Positions 22,543 to 33,544 of a stretch of 64,000 nt of DNA are shown piece after piece. The position numbers and the translations under genes were made by a program. The stretch is taken from the NCBI GenBank assembly GCA_937991435.1, contig CALKPY010000001.1, forward strand, positions 1-64,000, read 5' to 3'. The stretch comes from an uncultured Acidimicrobiales bacterium. GTDB lineage: Bacteria > Actinomycetota > Acidimicrobiia > Acidimicrobiales > UBA10347. How positions within the stretch are numbered: position 1 is the stretch's first letter; every line of letters begins with the position of its first letter. The notes under the pieces are model-generated. The model was not told the origin of the DNA, ran no database searches, and worked only from the letters and a program-made list of their open reading frames with translations.

Positions 22543-24533
22543 TTTTCGTCACCGGCCGCTGCTCCGGCCCGTATGGCCTCGACTACTGACTCGTCGGCCA
22601 ACGTCGTGGTGTCGCCGAGCCCGCGGCCTTCGGCGACATCGCGCAACAGACGACGCATGATCTTGCCGCTTCTGGTCTTGGGCAGGTCAGGCACGATGAA
22701 CACCGAGCGCGGCCGGGCGATGGGTCCTAGCTTTGTCGCGACGTGTTGGCGTATCTCTTCACCCAGTTCTGCACTTGCATCGTTGCCGCCTCGCAAAATC
22801 ACATAGCCGACAATGGCCTGACCAGTCGTGTCATCGCTCGCTCCCACAACAGCCGCCTCGGCGACAGCTGGGTGATCGACGAGACCAGATTCGATCTCGG
22901 CGGTCGAAATACGATGGCCGCTTACATTCATCACGTCGTCGACTCGGCCAAGTAGCCACAGATATCCGTCGTCGTCGAGTCGAGCGCCGTCGCCTGCGAA
23001 GTAGCGCCCAGGGAATCGCGACCAATACGTTTCTTGGAACCGCTGCGGGTCGCCCCAGATTCCGCGCAACATCGATGGCCACGGCTGCGAGATGGTGAGG
23101 TATCCCCCGCCATTGGTGACGACCTTGCCGTCATCGTCGACCAACTCGGCGGTCACGCCGGGAATGGTGTGGCAGGCGGAACCAGGTTTGGTGGTCGTGA
23201 CCCCGGGCATTGGGGTGATCATGTGCCCACCCGTTTCCGTCTGCCACCACGTGTCGACAATCGGCGTTTGGCCAGCACCTATATGTTCGTGATACCACAT
23301 CCATGCTTCGGGGTTGATTGGCTCGCCCACTGTGCCGAGCACCCGCAGGGTGGAGAGGTCATGGCGTTGAACTTCGGCTGTGCCCCACTTCATGAAGGTG
23401 CGGATCGCCGTGGGTGCCGTATAGAGCTGGGTTACGCCGTAGCGCTCAATGATGTCCCAAAGCCGGTCTTTGCTCCACTGCGACCGATCGTCGCCAACGC
23501 GGTCGCTCTCGCGCGGTGTATCGGGGGTTCCCTCATACATAACCGACGTGCAGCCGTTAACGAGCGGCCCATAGACGATGTAGCTGTGCCCGGTCACCCA
23601 ACCGATATCAGCAGCACACCAGTAGACGTCGGTCTCGGGCTTGAGGTCAAACACATACTTGTGGGTGAAGGCCACCTGCGTGAGGTAGCCCCCAGTCGTG
23701 TGCATGATGCCCTTGGGTTTCGCCGTTGTGCCCGAGGTATACAGCAAGTACAAGAGATGCTCACTGTCAAGAGGCGCTGGCGGGCAGTCGGGGCTGGCAG
23801 CAGCAACGACTTCGTGCCACCAATGGTCTCGCCCGTCGGTCATTTCAACCGGTGTGTCGCAACGATTCACGACGATCACGTTCTCGACCGTCGCAGCACC
23901 CGCATCGAGTGCAGCGTCGACGTTGACCTTGAGTGCCGACGGCGCACCTCGACGAAAGCCAGCATCGGCGGTAATGATCATGCGAGCGCTGGCATCATCG
24001 CACCGATCCACGATGGCGTCGGGCGAGAATCCGCCAAAGATCACCGAATGGGCAACGCCAATACGGGTGCAGGCCAGCATGGCAATTGCCAGCTCTGGGA
24101 TCATCGGCATGTAGATCGCGATGCGGTCGCCCTGTTCGAGCCCCATGCCCTTGAGCACATTCGCAAAGCGACTTACCTCGTCTAGCAGGTCCGCATAGGT
24201 GATGGTTCGCGTATCTCCTGGTTCGCCTTCCCAGTGATAGGCGACCTTGTCACCGCGCCCCGCTTCGACGTGGCGGTCGAGGCAGTTGTAGCTCACATTG
24301 AGCTTGCCGCCAATAAACCACTTGGCGAATGGCAGTTGCCAATCGAGAACCTGACCGAAATCTTGATCCCATGTGAGAAGCTCCCGCGCCTGCCGGGCCC
24401 AGAACGTCTCCAGATCAGCGTCGGCTTCGTCATAGAGGCTTCGGTCGTTTGCCAACGAGGCCTCGGCGAATTCAGGGAGCGGCGGGAACCGTCTGCCTTC
24501 GGTCTCGTACACCTCAATCGTCGCATCGCTCAT
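22539..24533 (-). CDS. acs: Acetate--CoA ligase / acyl-CoA synthetase
   Basis: 664 aa; LYTSGTTAKPKGIMHTTGGYL; WWQTETGGHMITP; PKTRSGKIMRRLLR. Confidence 0.93.
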   Translation of the reverse strand: MSDATIEVYETEGRRFPPLPEFAEASLANDRSLYDEADADLETFWARQARELLTWDQDFGQVLDWQLPFAKWFIGGKLNVSYNCLDRHVEAGRGDKVAYHWEGEPGDTRTITYADLLDEVSRFANVLKGMGLEQGDRIAIYMPMIPELAIAMLACTRIGVAHSVIFGGFSPDAIVDRCDDASARMIITADAGFRRGAPSALKVNVDAALDAGAATVENVIVVNRCDTPVEMTDGRDHWWHEVVAAASPDCPPAPLDSEHLLYLLYTSGTTAKPKGIMHTTGGYLTQVAFTHKYVFDLKPETDVYWCAADIGWVTGHSYIVYGPLVNGCTSVMYEGTPDTPRESDRVGDDRSQWSKDRLWDIIERYGVTQLYTAPTAIRTFMKWGTAEVQRHDLSTLRVLGTVGEPINPEAWMWYHEHIGAGQTPIVDTWWQTETGGHMITPMPGVTTTKPGSACHTIPGVTAELVDDDGKVVTNGGGYLTISQPWPSMLRGIWGDPQRFQETYWSRFPGRYFAGDGARLDDDGYLWLLGRVDDVMNVSGHRISTAEIESGLVDHPAVAEAAVVGASDDTTGQAIVGYVILRGGNDASAELGEEIRQHVATKLGPIARPRSVFIVPDLPKTRSGKIMRRLLRDVAEGRGLGDTTTLADESVVEAIRAGAAAGDEN

Positions 24534-24821
24534 CGCTGCTCCCCCAGTTCGTGTTCATCTGCTTGCTCGTGCGACCCTACTTTGCAGCTGACGTCTCGGT
24601 CACCTCGTCATTGCAGGGAGCGCTTTACGAGCCGCGCATCTCGCGTTGGCCCGTTGGGCGGATCGCAGCGGAAACCCTCAAACCGCCACGCAAGGAAGCA
24701 CCGCCGCCACTCGCTGTGTACGGCGTTTGCGCACGTCAGATACGGCGCGACAAAGCGTGGGGATTGTCCGTCAGACGATTCGGAGAACCGACCCAGGTTC
24801 CAAGAAAGAAGGCTTGAAAAA

Positions 24822-25166
24822 ATGCTGACTGAGTTCAGAGAATTCCTCGAGAAGTTCAATGTCATCCCCGTTGCTGTTGGCCTCGTGCTGGCACTGGCGT
24901 TCCAACCTCTGATCGATTCGGTTGTCAATGTGATTCTGTCGCTGATCGGAAAGGCGGGCGGCCTCGACGTCAACTTCGACGAGTGGACTCCCGGCGATAT
25001 CCCGTTTGGCGCGTTCCTCACCGCACTCATCAGCTTTTTGATTCTTGCGTTCTGCGTGTTCATGATCGTCAAGGCCCTCGCTCGCGCCGGCGCTCGCACG
25101 ACACCGGCCGCGACTCCCGACCAGACGCTCTTGACCGAGATCCGGGACCTTCTCAAGCAGCGCTGA
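24822..25166 (+). CDS. mscL: Large-conductance mechanosensitive channel
   Basis: MLTEFREFLEKFNVIPVAVGLVLALAFQPLIDSVV..FGAFLTALISFLILAFCVFMIVKAL..LLTEIRDLLKQR. Confidence 0.88.
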   Translation: MLTEFREFLEKFNVIPVAVGLVLALAFQPLIDSVVNVILSLIGKAGGLDVNFDEWTPGDIPFGAFLTALISFLILAFCVFMIVKALARAGARTTPAATPDQTLLTEIRDLLKQR

Positions 25167-25442
25167 CCCTCAGGTACTGGTTTCACGAGATCGGCACAGC
25201 CGCCGGGAGACCATGTGGCGTTGGCTGCTCACGGGTGATCCACCACACACCCGTGGGTGCCAGCGTCACGAACCCACACCCCGCATGCCGTGCTCGTCAC
25301 GCAGATTGACCTCCGGGATCAACTGCCAGACGGGTGCGGCATGTTCGTTTTATGCCGAACCGGTCAGCGCCCAGACCGTCCGGTAGGTCAGCTCAGTGGT
25401 CCTGTGGTCCGATGAGCTTGTTGTGCGCAGCGAGGGCCGAAG

Positions 25443-27041
25443 CTACGGAACTAGAGCGGCAGCCGCAGCTGGCACGTCGATGTCGCTGAAGTGTGTGACA
25501 GCCGCTGGGTAGACGCCGAAGGCGATCGTGGCCACTGCCGTGATTGCTATCGCTGCTTGCAGAGCAAACGGAACTCTGAGCGACGTCGTATCAAGCGAAT
25601 CGGGTGCTTTTTCGAACCACATGCGTGACGCCAAGCGCCCGTAATAGCCAAAGGCAATCACCGTGTTGATAGCCGCGAGACCGGCGAGCACGTAGGCCCA
25701 CCAGACATTTGCTTCGAGCAGTGCGGTGAACACCGAGAACTTCGCGTACCAGCCGCCGAGAGGCGGGATGCCAGCGAGCGACACGAGGAATACGGTCATC
25801 AGTACCGCCAGGGCTGGAGCCCATTGGAACAGGCCGTCAAAGGCAGCCACCTCAGCTGAGGCTGTGCGGCGGGTCACCGCCAAAATGATGGCGAATGCGC
25901 CCAGGTTCATCGCCGCGTAGATGATCAGATAGGTGACGACCGCGGAAGCCGACGTTTGTGCGATTTCTGCGCTTTCACCAGCGACGGTGAGTGCCGCAAG
26001 CATGAAACCTGCCTGGGCCACACCGGAATATGCCATCAGGCGAATCAGGTTGTTTTGTCGAAGCGCCGTGAGGTTGCCGATAGTCATAGTGAGCGCAGCA
26101 AGAATCCAAAGAGCTGGGCTGTACACGTCGCTACGGCTCCAGAAACCGACGAAGATCAGGTTCATAAGCGCCACAAAGCCGGCAGCTTTGGCGCCCACCG
26201 CAAGAAACGCGGTGATCGGCGTGGGCGAGCCTTCGTAGGTGTCAGGAGCCCACAGGTGAAACGGCACGGCCGAAACCTTAAATGCGAAGCCGACGATCAC
26301 AAGAACGATGCCGAGGCTGATGATTGCGGTCGACGCAGCGGCTTCGCCAATTGCCGCGTTGATTTCGACGAGAATCGTGCTTCCGGAAACACCGAACAAC
26401 AGCGACATGCCATAGAGCATGAGTGCGCTGGCGAAGACACCGTTTAGGTAGTACTTCAGGCCGGCTTCGTTGCTTTTAAGATCTCGCTTGCGCCACGTGG
26501 CGAGCAGGTACGCAGGAATCGAAAGCAGTTCGAGGGCGACGAACACGGTGATCAGATCGCGAGCCGATGCCATAACGAGCATGCCGAGCACCGACGACAA
26601 CAACATGCCGTAGTACTCACTCTCCCAATAGTCACCTTCGGCGATGTAGTTCGTCGACATCAGCACCACGAGGTAGGCAATGATGATGAACAGTGCTTTG
26701 AGCACAAGCGAGTAGCCGTCAACGACGTAGACCTCGCTGCCACCGAATGCCATGCGGGGGTTCGACGCCACACCATCAACGGCCAATGTCACGATCGGAA
26801 CAAGCACAGCCAAAAGGCCAAGCCCCGCGATCGCGGGTGTGATCGCTCGGCCTTTTTCAAGCAGGACGACATCGAGAAGCGTTACGAGAGCGCCCACCAC
26901 GAGCAGCGTGATCTCAGGCGCGAGAGCATGCCAATCGATAGGCGGGCGATTAAACGCCTCGGCAAACAAGCCGACGAACGAGACGAGCGAGATCACGGTC
27001 AGTTGCCAGATCCAAGGGCGCTGCGCAGATCGGCGAAGCAC
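25443..27041 (-). CDS. nuoN: NADH-quinone oxidoreductase subunit N (copy 1)
   Basis: 532 aa, polytopic; KVSAVPFHLWAPDTYEGSPTPITAFLAV. Confidence 0.92.
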   Translation of the reverse strand: MLRRSAQRPWIWQLTVISLVSFVGLFAEAFNRPPIDWHALAPEITLLVVGALVTLLDVVLLEKGRAITPAIAGLGLLAVLVPIVTLAVDGVASNPRMAFGGSEVYVVDGYSLVLKALFIIIAYLVVLMSTNYIAEGDYWESEYYGMLLSSVLGMLVMASARDLITVFVALELLSIPAYLLATWRKRDLKSNEAGLKYYLNGVFASALMLYGMSLLFGVSGSTILVEINAAIGEAAASTAIISLGIVLVIVGFAFKVSAVPFHLWAPDTYEGSPTPITAFLAVGAKAAGFVALMNLIFVGFWSRSDVYSPALWILAALTMTIGNLTALRQNNLIRLMAYSGVAQAGFMLAALTVAGESAEIAQTSASAVVTYLIIYAAMNLGAFAIILAVTRRTASAEVAAFDGLFQWAPALAVLMTVFLVSLAGIPPLGGWYAKFSVFTALLEANVWWAYVLAGLAAINTVIAFGYYGRLASRMWFEKAPDSLDTTSLRVPFALQAAIAITAVATIAFGVYPAAVTHFSDIDVPAAAAALVP

Positions 27042-28648
27042 GCCTCGCCAGCAGATTTCGCCATTTCAAGGCAATCGGCGGCGGTGCCGTTTAGGCCTTC
27101 GACTTTGAGTGACTTGATGACGGCCGGATCGGTCAGATCGAAGATGAGGTTCGGATAGAAGCCGAACACGACGATGAGAATCAAGAACGGCGTCCAAGCG
27201 ATCCACTCAAAGGCGGTTACATCGTGGATGTGCGGGTCGTTCTCAAACTCTTCAGTCGGTGTGCCAAAGGCCGTCTTCTGCACCATCCAAAGCAGGTAGC
27301 CGGCGGCGAGCACTGTGCCGAGCGCAGCCACGACCATATAGCCACGCCACAGGCCAGCAGAGAGAATTTCGGCGGGGTTGTAGGCGGCAAGGATTGCAGG
27401 GAACTCACCCCAGAATCCGGCGAGGCCCGGCAGGCCGAGCGATGCCATCGCTGCGAACGCGAGGATCCAACCCATCTTCGGACCCTGTAGCAACAGACCG
27501 CCAAGGCGGTTCATGTCGAGGGTGTGGTAGCGGTCCTTCATCGAACCGGCGACAAAGAACAACATGCCGGTGATCAGACCGTGCGCAACCATGCCGAACA
27601 CCGCAGCGTTGATACCGAAGTCAGTCAAGGTCGAGATGCCAAGCATGACGAAGCCCATATGGGCAACGGAGCTAAAGGCAATCAAGCGCTTCATGTCTTG
27701 TTGCGCCAGACAGCCGAGAGCGCCATAGATGATGCCGATCACAGCGAGCAGGCCAATGATTGGTGCCCAGGCCGCTGCTGCTTCGGGCAGGAACGGAATA
27801 GCGATGCGCACAAAGCCGTAGGTGCCGAGTTTGAGCAATACGGCGGCCAGGATCACTGAACCAACCGTTGGAGCCTGGGTGTGAGCGTCGGGTAGCCACG
27901 TGTGGAATGGGAACATTGGCACCTTGACGCCAAAGCCAATGAACATGCCGCCGAAAATCCACAGCTGAGCGGAACGGCCGATGACCGACGTTGCGCCCGT
28001 TGACAACGCCCGCATGTCAAAGGTGTTGACGGTGGCCGCGGCTGATTCGGCCACGGTTCCGTCGGCCAGAAAGAACAGCGCCAAGAAGCTGATCAACATC
28101 AGCGCTGATCCGAACAGCGTGTACAAGAAGAACTTGAGCGAGGCATAGCGGCGGTCGTCGCCACCCCAGACACCGATGAGGAAGAACATCGGCAACAGCA
28201 CAACTTCGAAGAAGACGAAGAACAAGATGAGGTCCTGGGCGATGAACGAACCGAGCATGCCGGTTTCGAGCACCAAGATCAGCGTCAAGAAGGTCTTGGG
28301 GTTGTGCGGCTCGGGGAAGTGCGCAAACGAATAGATAATGCACAGCGGCACTACACCGAGTGTCAGCAGTAGCAGCGGCAGAGACATGCCGTCGAGCCCG
28401 ACGATGTAGCGACTGTTGATGACATCGATCCACGACTTGTCGACGACGAACTGCAGATCACCTGCCGCCCCGTAGTCGAAGTTCGCGAGCAGGAGCACGC
28501 CGAGTACAGCGGCAACAAGAGTCGTGCCCAGGGCGACGGCTTTGTGCATTGATTCGTTGACGCGCGGAATGGCCATCATGACCAACGCGCCCACGAGTGG
28601 GATGAATGTGACGAGGGTCAGGCCCCAGTCGTCAATAAATGCTTCCAT
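26999..28648 (-). CDS. nuoM: NADH-quinone oxidoreductase subunit M (copy 1)
   Basis: 549 aa; KVPMFPFHTWLPDAHTQAPTVGSVILAAVLLKLGTYG. Confidence 0.95.
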   Translation of the reverse strand: MEAFIDDWGLTLVTFIPLVGALVMMAIPRVNESMHKAVALGTTLVAAVLGVLLLANFDYGAAGDLQFVVDKSWIDVINSRYIVGLDGMSLPLLLLTLGVVPLCIIYSFAHFPEPHNPKTFLTLILVLETGMLGSFIAQDLILFFVFFEVVLLPMFFLIGVWGGDDRRYASLKFFLYTLFGSALMLISFLALFFLADGTVAESAAATVNTFDMRALSTGATSVIGRSAQLWIFGGMFIGFGVKVPMFPFHTWLPDAHTQAPTVGSVILAAVLLKLGTYGFVRIAIPFLPEAAAAWAPIIGLLAVIGIIYGALGCLAQQDMKRLIAFSSVAHMGFVMLGISTLTDFGINAAVFGMVAHGLITGMLFFVAGSMKDRYHTLDMNRLGGLLLQGPKMGWILAFAAMASLGLPGLAGFWGEFPAILAAYNPAEILSAGLWRGYMVVAALGTVLAAGYLLWMVQKTAFGTPTEEFENDPHIHDVTAFEWIAWTPFLILIVVFGFYPNLIFDLTDPAVIKSLKVEGLNGTAADCLEMAKSAGEACFADLRSALGSGN

Positions 28649-28662
28649 GCTCCAAAGACCCC

Positions 28663-31167
28663 TCAGATGATGATGATCATGAGGCCCGCAAGCAGGGTCG
28701 CGCCTGCGAACATGATCGTTCCGTATTGCTGGACTTTGCCGGATGCCAGACGGCGCAGCTCGCCGCCCGCGCCTGACGAACCGGCGCCAGCCGAGTTGAC
28801 TGCGGTGTCGATGACGCCCTGATCGATGTGCTTATAGACGGCCTCTGCCGCCTGCACCGATCGCACACCGACTTGATCGACAGTTGCGTCGAGCAGATTT
28901 TCATGGGTCCAGTTAGTGGCCCATGCAAGTGGTTTCTTGACAAACGATGCAACGCCGACGCCGGTGCTCAGTGCAAGTCCGACAATGCCGAACACCACGG
29001 TGCCGAGCGACAAGCCCCAGGTGAGCGACGGTAGGAATGCTTGGTTCAGCCCGTTGTCGAGCGTGAAACCGAGAGCACTACCCGCCGCGAGACCGAACAA
29101 GCTCGCCACGATGCCGGCACCGACTGCGGGCACGGGTTTGCCGCTGTCGTAGATGTGATCGAGGTAGTAGCGATTCTTGAGCAGCGTGTGGCCGGCCTTG
29201 AGCACACTCGAGCGCGAGGTCGGGCCGTTGACCAGTTCAGTGGCCGCCGGGCTCTGGCGGTTGACCTTGACGAAGTAGTACCAATAGGCCGCTGCGACGG
29301 CCGAGAGCACCACGATCGTGGAGAAGATCGCCAAGGACCAGCTGGGATCTGCGTGGTTGATCTTGGGGAAGTATTTCGCGGCTGATGACGGTTCGACATA
29401 GTGGCCAAAGCGTTCGGTGAGCCCCTTTGGCAAGCCAAGGAAGCCAGGCGGCAGGTTCAAGAAACCAACGGTGACGGCCAAGAAGGCAAGAATGCGCAGC
29501 GGCCACAAGATGCGGGGCCCCGACTCGTGAGGGTCCCCGTGGTGCGCGTCGTGCGCATCGGCGTGACCGTGATCGTCATCGTGGTGTCCGCCACGGAACT
29601 CGCCGTAGAAGGTCAGGTAGATCACGCGGGTCATGTAGGCGGCTGTCATGGCAGCCGTGATCATGCCCATGATGAGCATGACGGTGTAGGCGCCGTTCGA
29701 GTGTGGTTTGCCCTCAAAGAAGCCCCAGCCACCGGTACCAACGAGAATCTCATCTTTCGACCAGAAACCTGCCAGCGGCGGCAGGCCAGCCAGCGCAATC
29801 GAACCGATGAGGAACGTTTTATAGGTCGTCGGCATGAACTTGCGCATGCCACCCATGTCGGTCTTCATGTTGAAGCTGTGCACCGCGTGGCTAACCGAAC
29901 CCGCACCCAGGAACAACAACGCCTTGAAGAAGGCGTGGGTGAAGAGGTGGAAGATCGCTGCGGTCCACGCACCGACGCCAAGGGCCAGGGCCATGTAGCC
30001 AAGCTGGCTGATCGTCGAATAGGCAAGGACTTTCTTGATGTCGTCTTGCACAAACGCCAGAGATGCGCCAACGAGGGTCGTGATGCCGCCGATTAGGGCG
30101 AGGGCGTTGATGGAGCTTCCGGCGATCGACAGGCCTTCGAAGAACACGCCATAGAGACGCGCCACGAGATAGATGCCGGCGACAACCATCGTTGCCGCGT
30201 GAATCAGCGCCGAAACAGGTGTGGGGCCAGCCATGGCGTCGGGCAACCAGGTGTGCAAGAAGAACTGGCCAGACTTCGACATCACCGCGGTGAGCAGGCA
30301 CAGCGCTGAGATCAACAGCAACGTGTGGCTAGTCGTGTGATCGATTGCCAGCTTATTGATGTCGATGATCGACCAGGTTTCACCGCTGGCGAAGAACAGC
30401 ACGATCATGCCAATGAGCAGGCCCATGTCGCCGACGCGGTTAGTCAAGAACGCCTTGAGCGCGGCATCGCTGTTGGCCTGGTCTTCCCACCAATGGCCAA
30501 TCAACGCAAAGGAGCAGACGCCCACCAGCTCCCAACCAACAATCATCTGGAGCGTGTTGGCGCTTGTTACGAAGAACAACATGGCAGCGGTGAACAGCGA
30601 CAAGAACGCGAAGTAGTGCGTGAATCGACGATCGCCTGCGACGTAATCGGTGCTGTAGATATGCACCAGCGACGAAACAAGGGTGACGACCGCGAGGAGG
30701 GTGACCGTGAGCCCGTCGGCCATCGTGCCAATCGTGAAGTTCACTCCTCCGTTCGACCACCAGGTGCGCTCCGATACAACCGCTTTGAGCCCGGCACCGT
30801 AAGCGCCTTCGCTTTCTTCTTCAGCGGCACCGAGAACTTCGCCAAAGGCCGAGGCCTGTTCGCCTGCCCCTTCGTGCGATTCGCATTCGTATTTACCTTC
30901 GGAGATCTCGACAGCCACGCAGTTGTCTGCCCGGTTGACTTCGCTGATCCACTGGGCCCCCGTGAGCAGCGACAGCACGAAGCATGCGAGCACGGCGGCG
31001 ATGCCGATCTCGCTTCCGCCTTTGGGCATGCGCTTGCCGAAGAACAAAATGATGGCGAAAGAACACGCCATGATCGCCGGAATGATCCACACGTTTTCGA
31101 GGAACCAGCCACCAGCTTGGATTGCGGCCGAGGGGCCTTCTGCTGCGAGGAATGCGTGCATGATCAA
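28663..31167 (-). CDS. nuoL: NADH-quinone oxidoreductase subunit L (copy 1), enlarged, with His/Asp-rich loop
   Basis: 834 aa; [27 protein letters not shown]; insertion between first TM helices; [21 protein letters not shown]. Confidence 0.94.
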   Translation of the reverse strand: MIMHAFLAAEGPSAAIQAGGWFLENVWIIPAIMACSFAIILFFGKRMPKGGSEIGIAAVLACFVLSLLTGAQWISEVNRADNCVAVEISEGKYECESHEGAGEQASAFGEVLGAAEEESEGAYGAGLKAVVSERTWWSNGGVNFTIGTMADGLTVTLLAVVTLVSSLVHIYSTDYVAGDRRFTHYFAFLSLFTAAMLFFVTSANTLQMIVGWELVGVCSFALIGHWWEDQANSDAALKAFLTNRVGDMGLLIGMIVLFFASGETWSIIDINKLAIDHTTSHTLLLISALCLLTAVMSKSGQFFLHTWLPDAMAGPTPVSALIHAATMVVAGIYLVARLYGVFFEGLSIAGSSINALALIGGITTLVGASLAFVQDDIKKVLAYSTISQLGYMALALGVGAWTAAIFHLFTHAFFKALLFLGAGSVSHAVHSFNMKTDMGGMRKFMPTTYKTFLIGSIALAGLPPLAGFWSKDEILVGTGGWGFFEGKPHSNGAYTVMLIMGMITAAMTAAYMTRVIYLTFYGEFRGGHHDDDHGHADAHDAHHGDPHESGPRILWPLRILAFLAVTVGFLNLPPGFLGLPKGLTERFGHYVEPSSAAKYFPKINHADPSWSLAIFSTIVVLSAVAAAYWYYFVKVNRQSPAATELVNGPTSRSSVLKAGHTLLKNRYYLDHIYDSGKPVPAVGAGIVASLFGLAAGSALGFTLDNGLNQAFLPSLTWGLSLGTVVFGIVGLALSTGVGVASFVKKPLAWATNWTHENLLDATVDQVGVRSVQAAEAVYKHIDQGVIDTAVNSAGAGSSGAGGELRRLASGKVQQYGTIMFAGATLLAGLMIIII

Positions 31168-31475
31168 CCCTTGAGGAGATCGACCTGGTGAAGGTCGATG
31201 CTCTTGCGGTTGCGGTAGATGGTCAGAACCATGGCCAAGCCAACGCCGACTTCAGCGGCGGCTACGGCAATAATGAACAAGGCGAACACTTCGCCAGGGA
31301 TTGCAGCGCCGACGTCTCGGTTGAATGCGCCGAAGGCCACAAGGTTGATGTTGACGGCGTTGAGAATGAGCTCGATCGACATGAGCACGAGCACCGCGTT
31401 GCGGCGAACAAGTACGCCGTAGACGCCAATGCAAAAGAGCACCGCGGACAGAAGCAGGAACTGAACGAGATACAC
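31164..31475 (-). CDS. nuoK: NADH-quinone oxidoreductase subunit K (copy 1)
   Basis: GTG start [39 protein letters not shown]. Confidence 0.93.
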   Translation of the reverse strand: MYLVQFLLLSAVLFCIGVYGVLVRRNAVLVLMSIELILNAVNINLVAFGAFNRDVGAAIPGEVFALFIIAVAAAEVGVGLAMVLTIYRNRKSIDLHQVDLLKG

Positions 31476-31479
31476 AGCC

Positions 31480-32001
31480 CTACTCCTTTCGCGCCACGAC
31501 AATGGCGCCGATTAGTGCGGCGAGAAGCAGAACCGAGATGGCTTCGAAGGCCACAATGTACGTGCTGAAGATGGCGTCACTCACCTGTTGAACGGTCGTT
31601 TCTGACTGATCGAGAACCGCGATCTCTGAATCACCAGCGAAATCGATCACCGCATAGGCCATGACCAGCACCAACATGACGGCGGTCAAGATTGCTGGCC
31701 AGCGGTTGTCATGGTCGAGATTGTCTTCGCTGCCGACCTTGGCGCGGGTCAACATGATTCCGAATAGGAACAGCACGACCACAGCGCCGATGTAGACGAG
31801 CACCTGGGTGATGCCGACAAATTCGGCGCCGAGCAGCAGGAACTGTGCGGCAACTCCGGCGAGCACGACCACGAGATACAGGGCGGCGTGCACGATATTG
31901 CTCGACGTCACCACGCGTAAAGCCGCGTAGACCATGATCGAAGCGATCAGGTAAAAGAAGACGTTCTGGGCAACAACGGCCGCAAGTACAGCAGGCATCA
32001 T
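31480..32001 (-). CDS. nuoJ: NADH-quinone oxidoreductase subunit J (copy 1)
   Basis: 173 aa; [45 protein letters not shown]. Confidence 0.93.
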   Translation of the reverse strand: MMPAVLAAVVAQNVFFYLIASIMVYAALRVVTSSNIVHAALYLVVVLAGVAAQFLLLGAEFVGITQVLVYIGAVVVLFLFGIMLTRAKVGSEDNLDHDNRWPAILTAVMLVLVMAYAVIDFAGDSEIAVLDQSETTVQQVSDAIFSTYIVAFEAISVLLLAALIGAIVVARKE

Positions 32002-32534
32002 GTAGCAGGCACCTTGCGAACCTTCTGGTCTGCACCAGATTCGTATGCAGGGAACTCAGGAACAGTTTCCATCCAGTCACCAAGGCGCGACTTGTCGTGC
32101 AACAGATCTGCGATACGCATTTCGCTGAACTCGAATTCGGGGCTCCAAAAAAGCGCATCGAACGGACAAACATCAACGCAGATGCCGCAGAACATGCACA
32201 GTGCAAAGTCGATGTCGAAACGATCGAGCTTGTTCTTCTGGCGGGGTTTTCCGCCGGCGCGGCGAGGCGGGGCGAGTTCTTTGTGGCCCTCGATGTAGAT
32301 GCACCAGTCTGGGCACTCGCGTGCACACAGCATGCACGCCGTGCAGTTGTCGTCGTGCAGCGCAATAACGCCCCGGGCTCGTGTTGGTGGGGCCTCTTTG
32401 ACGTGCGGGTACTGGACCGTGTGTGCACCTTTTGAAGGAGCGGGCGGCGAGAACGGGCCACCGGGGAACACGGTCTTAAAGAATGTCTTGGCAGTGACCC
32501 TGAGGCCAACGAGCATGCCGGGCATCTTGGGCAT
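31998..32534 (-). CDS. nuoI: NADH-quinone oxidoreductase subunit I (copy 1)
   Basis: Two 4Fe-4S motifs CTACMLCARECP and CMFCGICVDVCP. Confidence 0.93.
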   Translation of the reverse strand: MPKMPGMLVGLRVTAKTFFKTVFPGGPFSPPAPSKGAHTVQYPHVKEAPPTRARGVIALHDDNCTACMLCARECPDWCIYIEGHKELAPPRRAGGKPRQKNKLDRFDIDFALCMFCGICVDVCPFDALFWSPEFEFSEMRIADLLHDKSRLGDWMETVPEFPAYESGADQKVRKVPAT

Positions 32535-33544
32535 CAGAGAGCCACCTTGAGGATTGCGGTGATCACGATATTGGCGAGCGCCAAGGGGATCATGAACTTC
32601 CAAGCGAGTCGTTGCAGCTGATCTTCGCGGAACCGTGGATACGTGATGCGGAACCAGAAGATGAGGAACGCAATCAGGATCATCTTGGCGGCGAGCACAA
32701 GCGGTCCGATGTAGTTCATGAATTCGGCGTTGGCATCGACAAAGGGAATTGTCCAACCCCCGAGAAACAGCGTGGCGCCGATTGCCGAGAAGATTGCTGC
32801 GGTGGCGAACTCGGCAATGAAGAACAACAAGAAGCGAATACCGGAGTACTCGGTGAGGAAGCCGGTGACGAGTTCAGACTCAGCCTGCGGCATATCGAAC
32901 GGCGGTTGGGTCAACTCAGCTTGTACCGAGACAAGGAACAAGAAGAACCCGATGAACTGCGGAAGAATGAACCACATGCCGAATTCGTTCTGCTTGTGCA
33001 CGATGTCGCTCAGATTCAGCGATTCGGCCATGATGACCACGCCGACGACCGAGAGCACGAGCGGAAGCTCATAGGCGATGAGCTGGCCGGCAGCGCGCAA
33101 GCCGCCGAGCAATGAGTACTTCGATGCCGAGCCCCAGCCCGCCATCAAGATGCCGATCACCGACACTGACGAGACAGCTAGCGCGAAGTAAATGCCGGTG
33201 TTGATGTCAATGAACGTGGCATCTGGGCCGCCGGGAAGCACCAGCACAAGCATGAACGTCGATACCAACACGACGAACGGCGCCGCAGCAAACACAAACC
33301 GGTCAGCTTTTGCCGGAAAGATGTCTTCTTTTTGCAGGAACTTGCCGAACTCAGCGAGCAGCTGAAGCTGGCCATACGGGCCGGTCTCCATGGGGCCGAG
33401 ACGGCTCTGCATAAAGCTCATCATCTTGAACAAGAACAGGTAGACGAGCGCGCCCGTTGGCAACAGCACAGCCACCAGGCCAATGACACCCTTGATGATC
33501 GTCTCTTGCCAATAGGCAAGTTCTATGGCGAGCGGGGTGAGCAT
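32534..33544 (-). CDS. nuoH: NADH-quinone oxidoreductase subunit H (copy 1)
   Basis: 336 aa; SVQAELTQPPFDMPQAESELVTGFLTEYSGIRF. Confidence 0.95.
   Translation of the reverse strand: MLTPLAIELAYWQETIIKGVIGLVAVLLPTGALVYLFLFKMMSFMQSRLGPMETGPYGQLQLLAEFGKFLQKEDIFPAKADRFVFAAAPFVVLVSTFMLVLVLPGGPDATFIDINTGIYFALAVSSVSVIGILMAGWGSASKYSLLGGLRAAGQLIAYELPLVLSVVGVVIMAESLNLSDIVHKQNEFGMWFILPQFIGFFLFLVSVQAELTQPPFDMPQAESELVTGFLTEYSGIRFLLFFIAEFATAAIFSAIGATLFLGGWTIPFVDANAEFMNYIGPLVLAAKMILIAFLIFWFRITYPRFREDQLQRLAWKFMIPLALANIVITAILKVAL

Noticed and set aside
24234-25166. 310-aa + strand ORF
   Set aside because: N-terminal two thirds is shadow/intergenic sequence; only the MscL part from 24822 is convincing.
25230-25255. 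Inverted repeat cacgggtg...cacccgtg between mscL and nuoN as a terminator
   Set aside because: 10-nt loop, 8-bp stem and no U-tract; too weak to call.
30325-31191. 288-aa + strand ORF antisense to nuoL copy 1
   Set aside because: Antisense to a conserved NuoL frame with strong motifs; composition typical of shadow ORFs.
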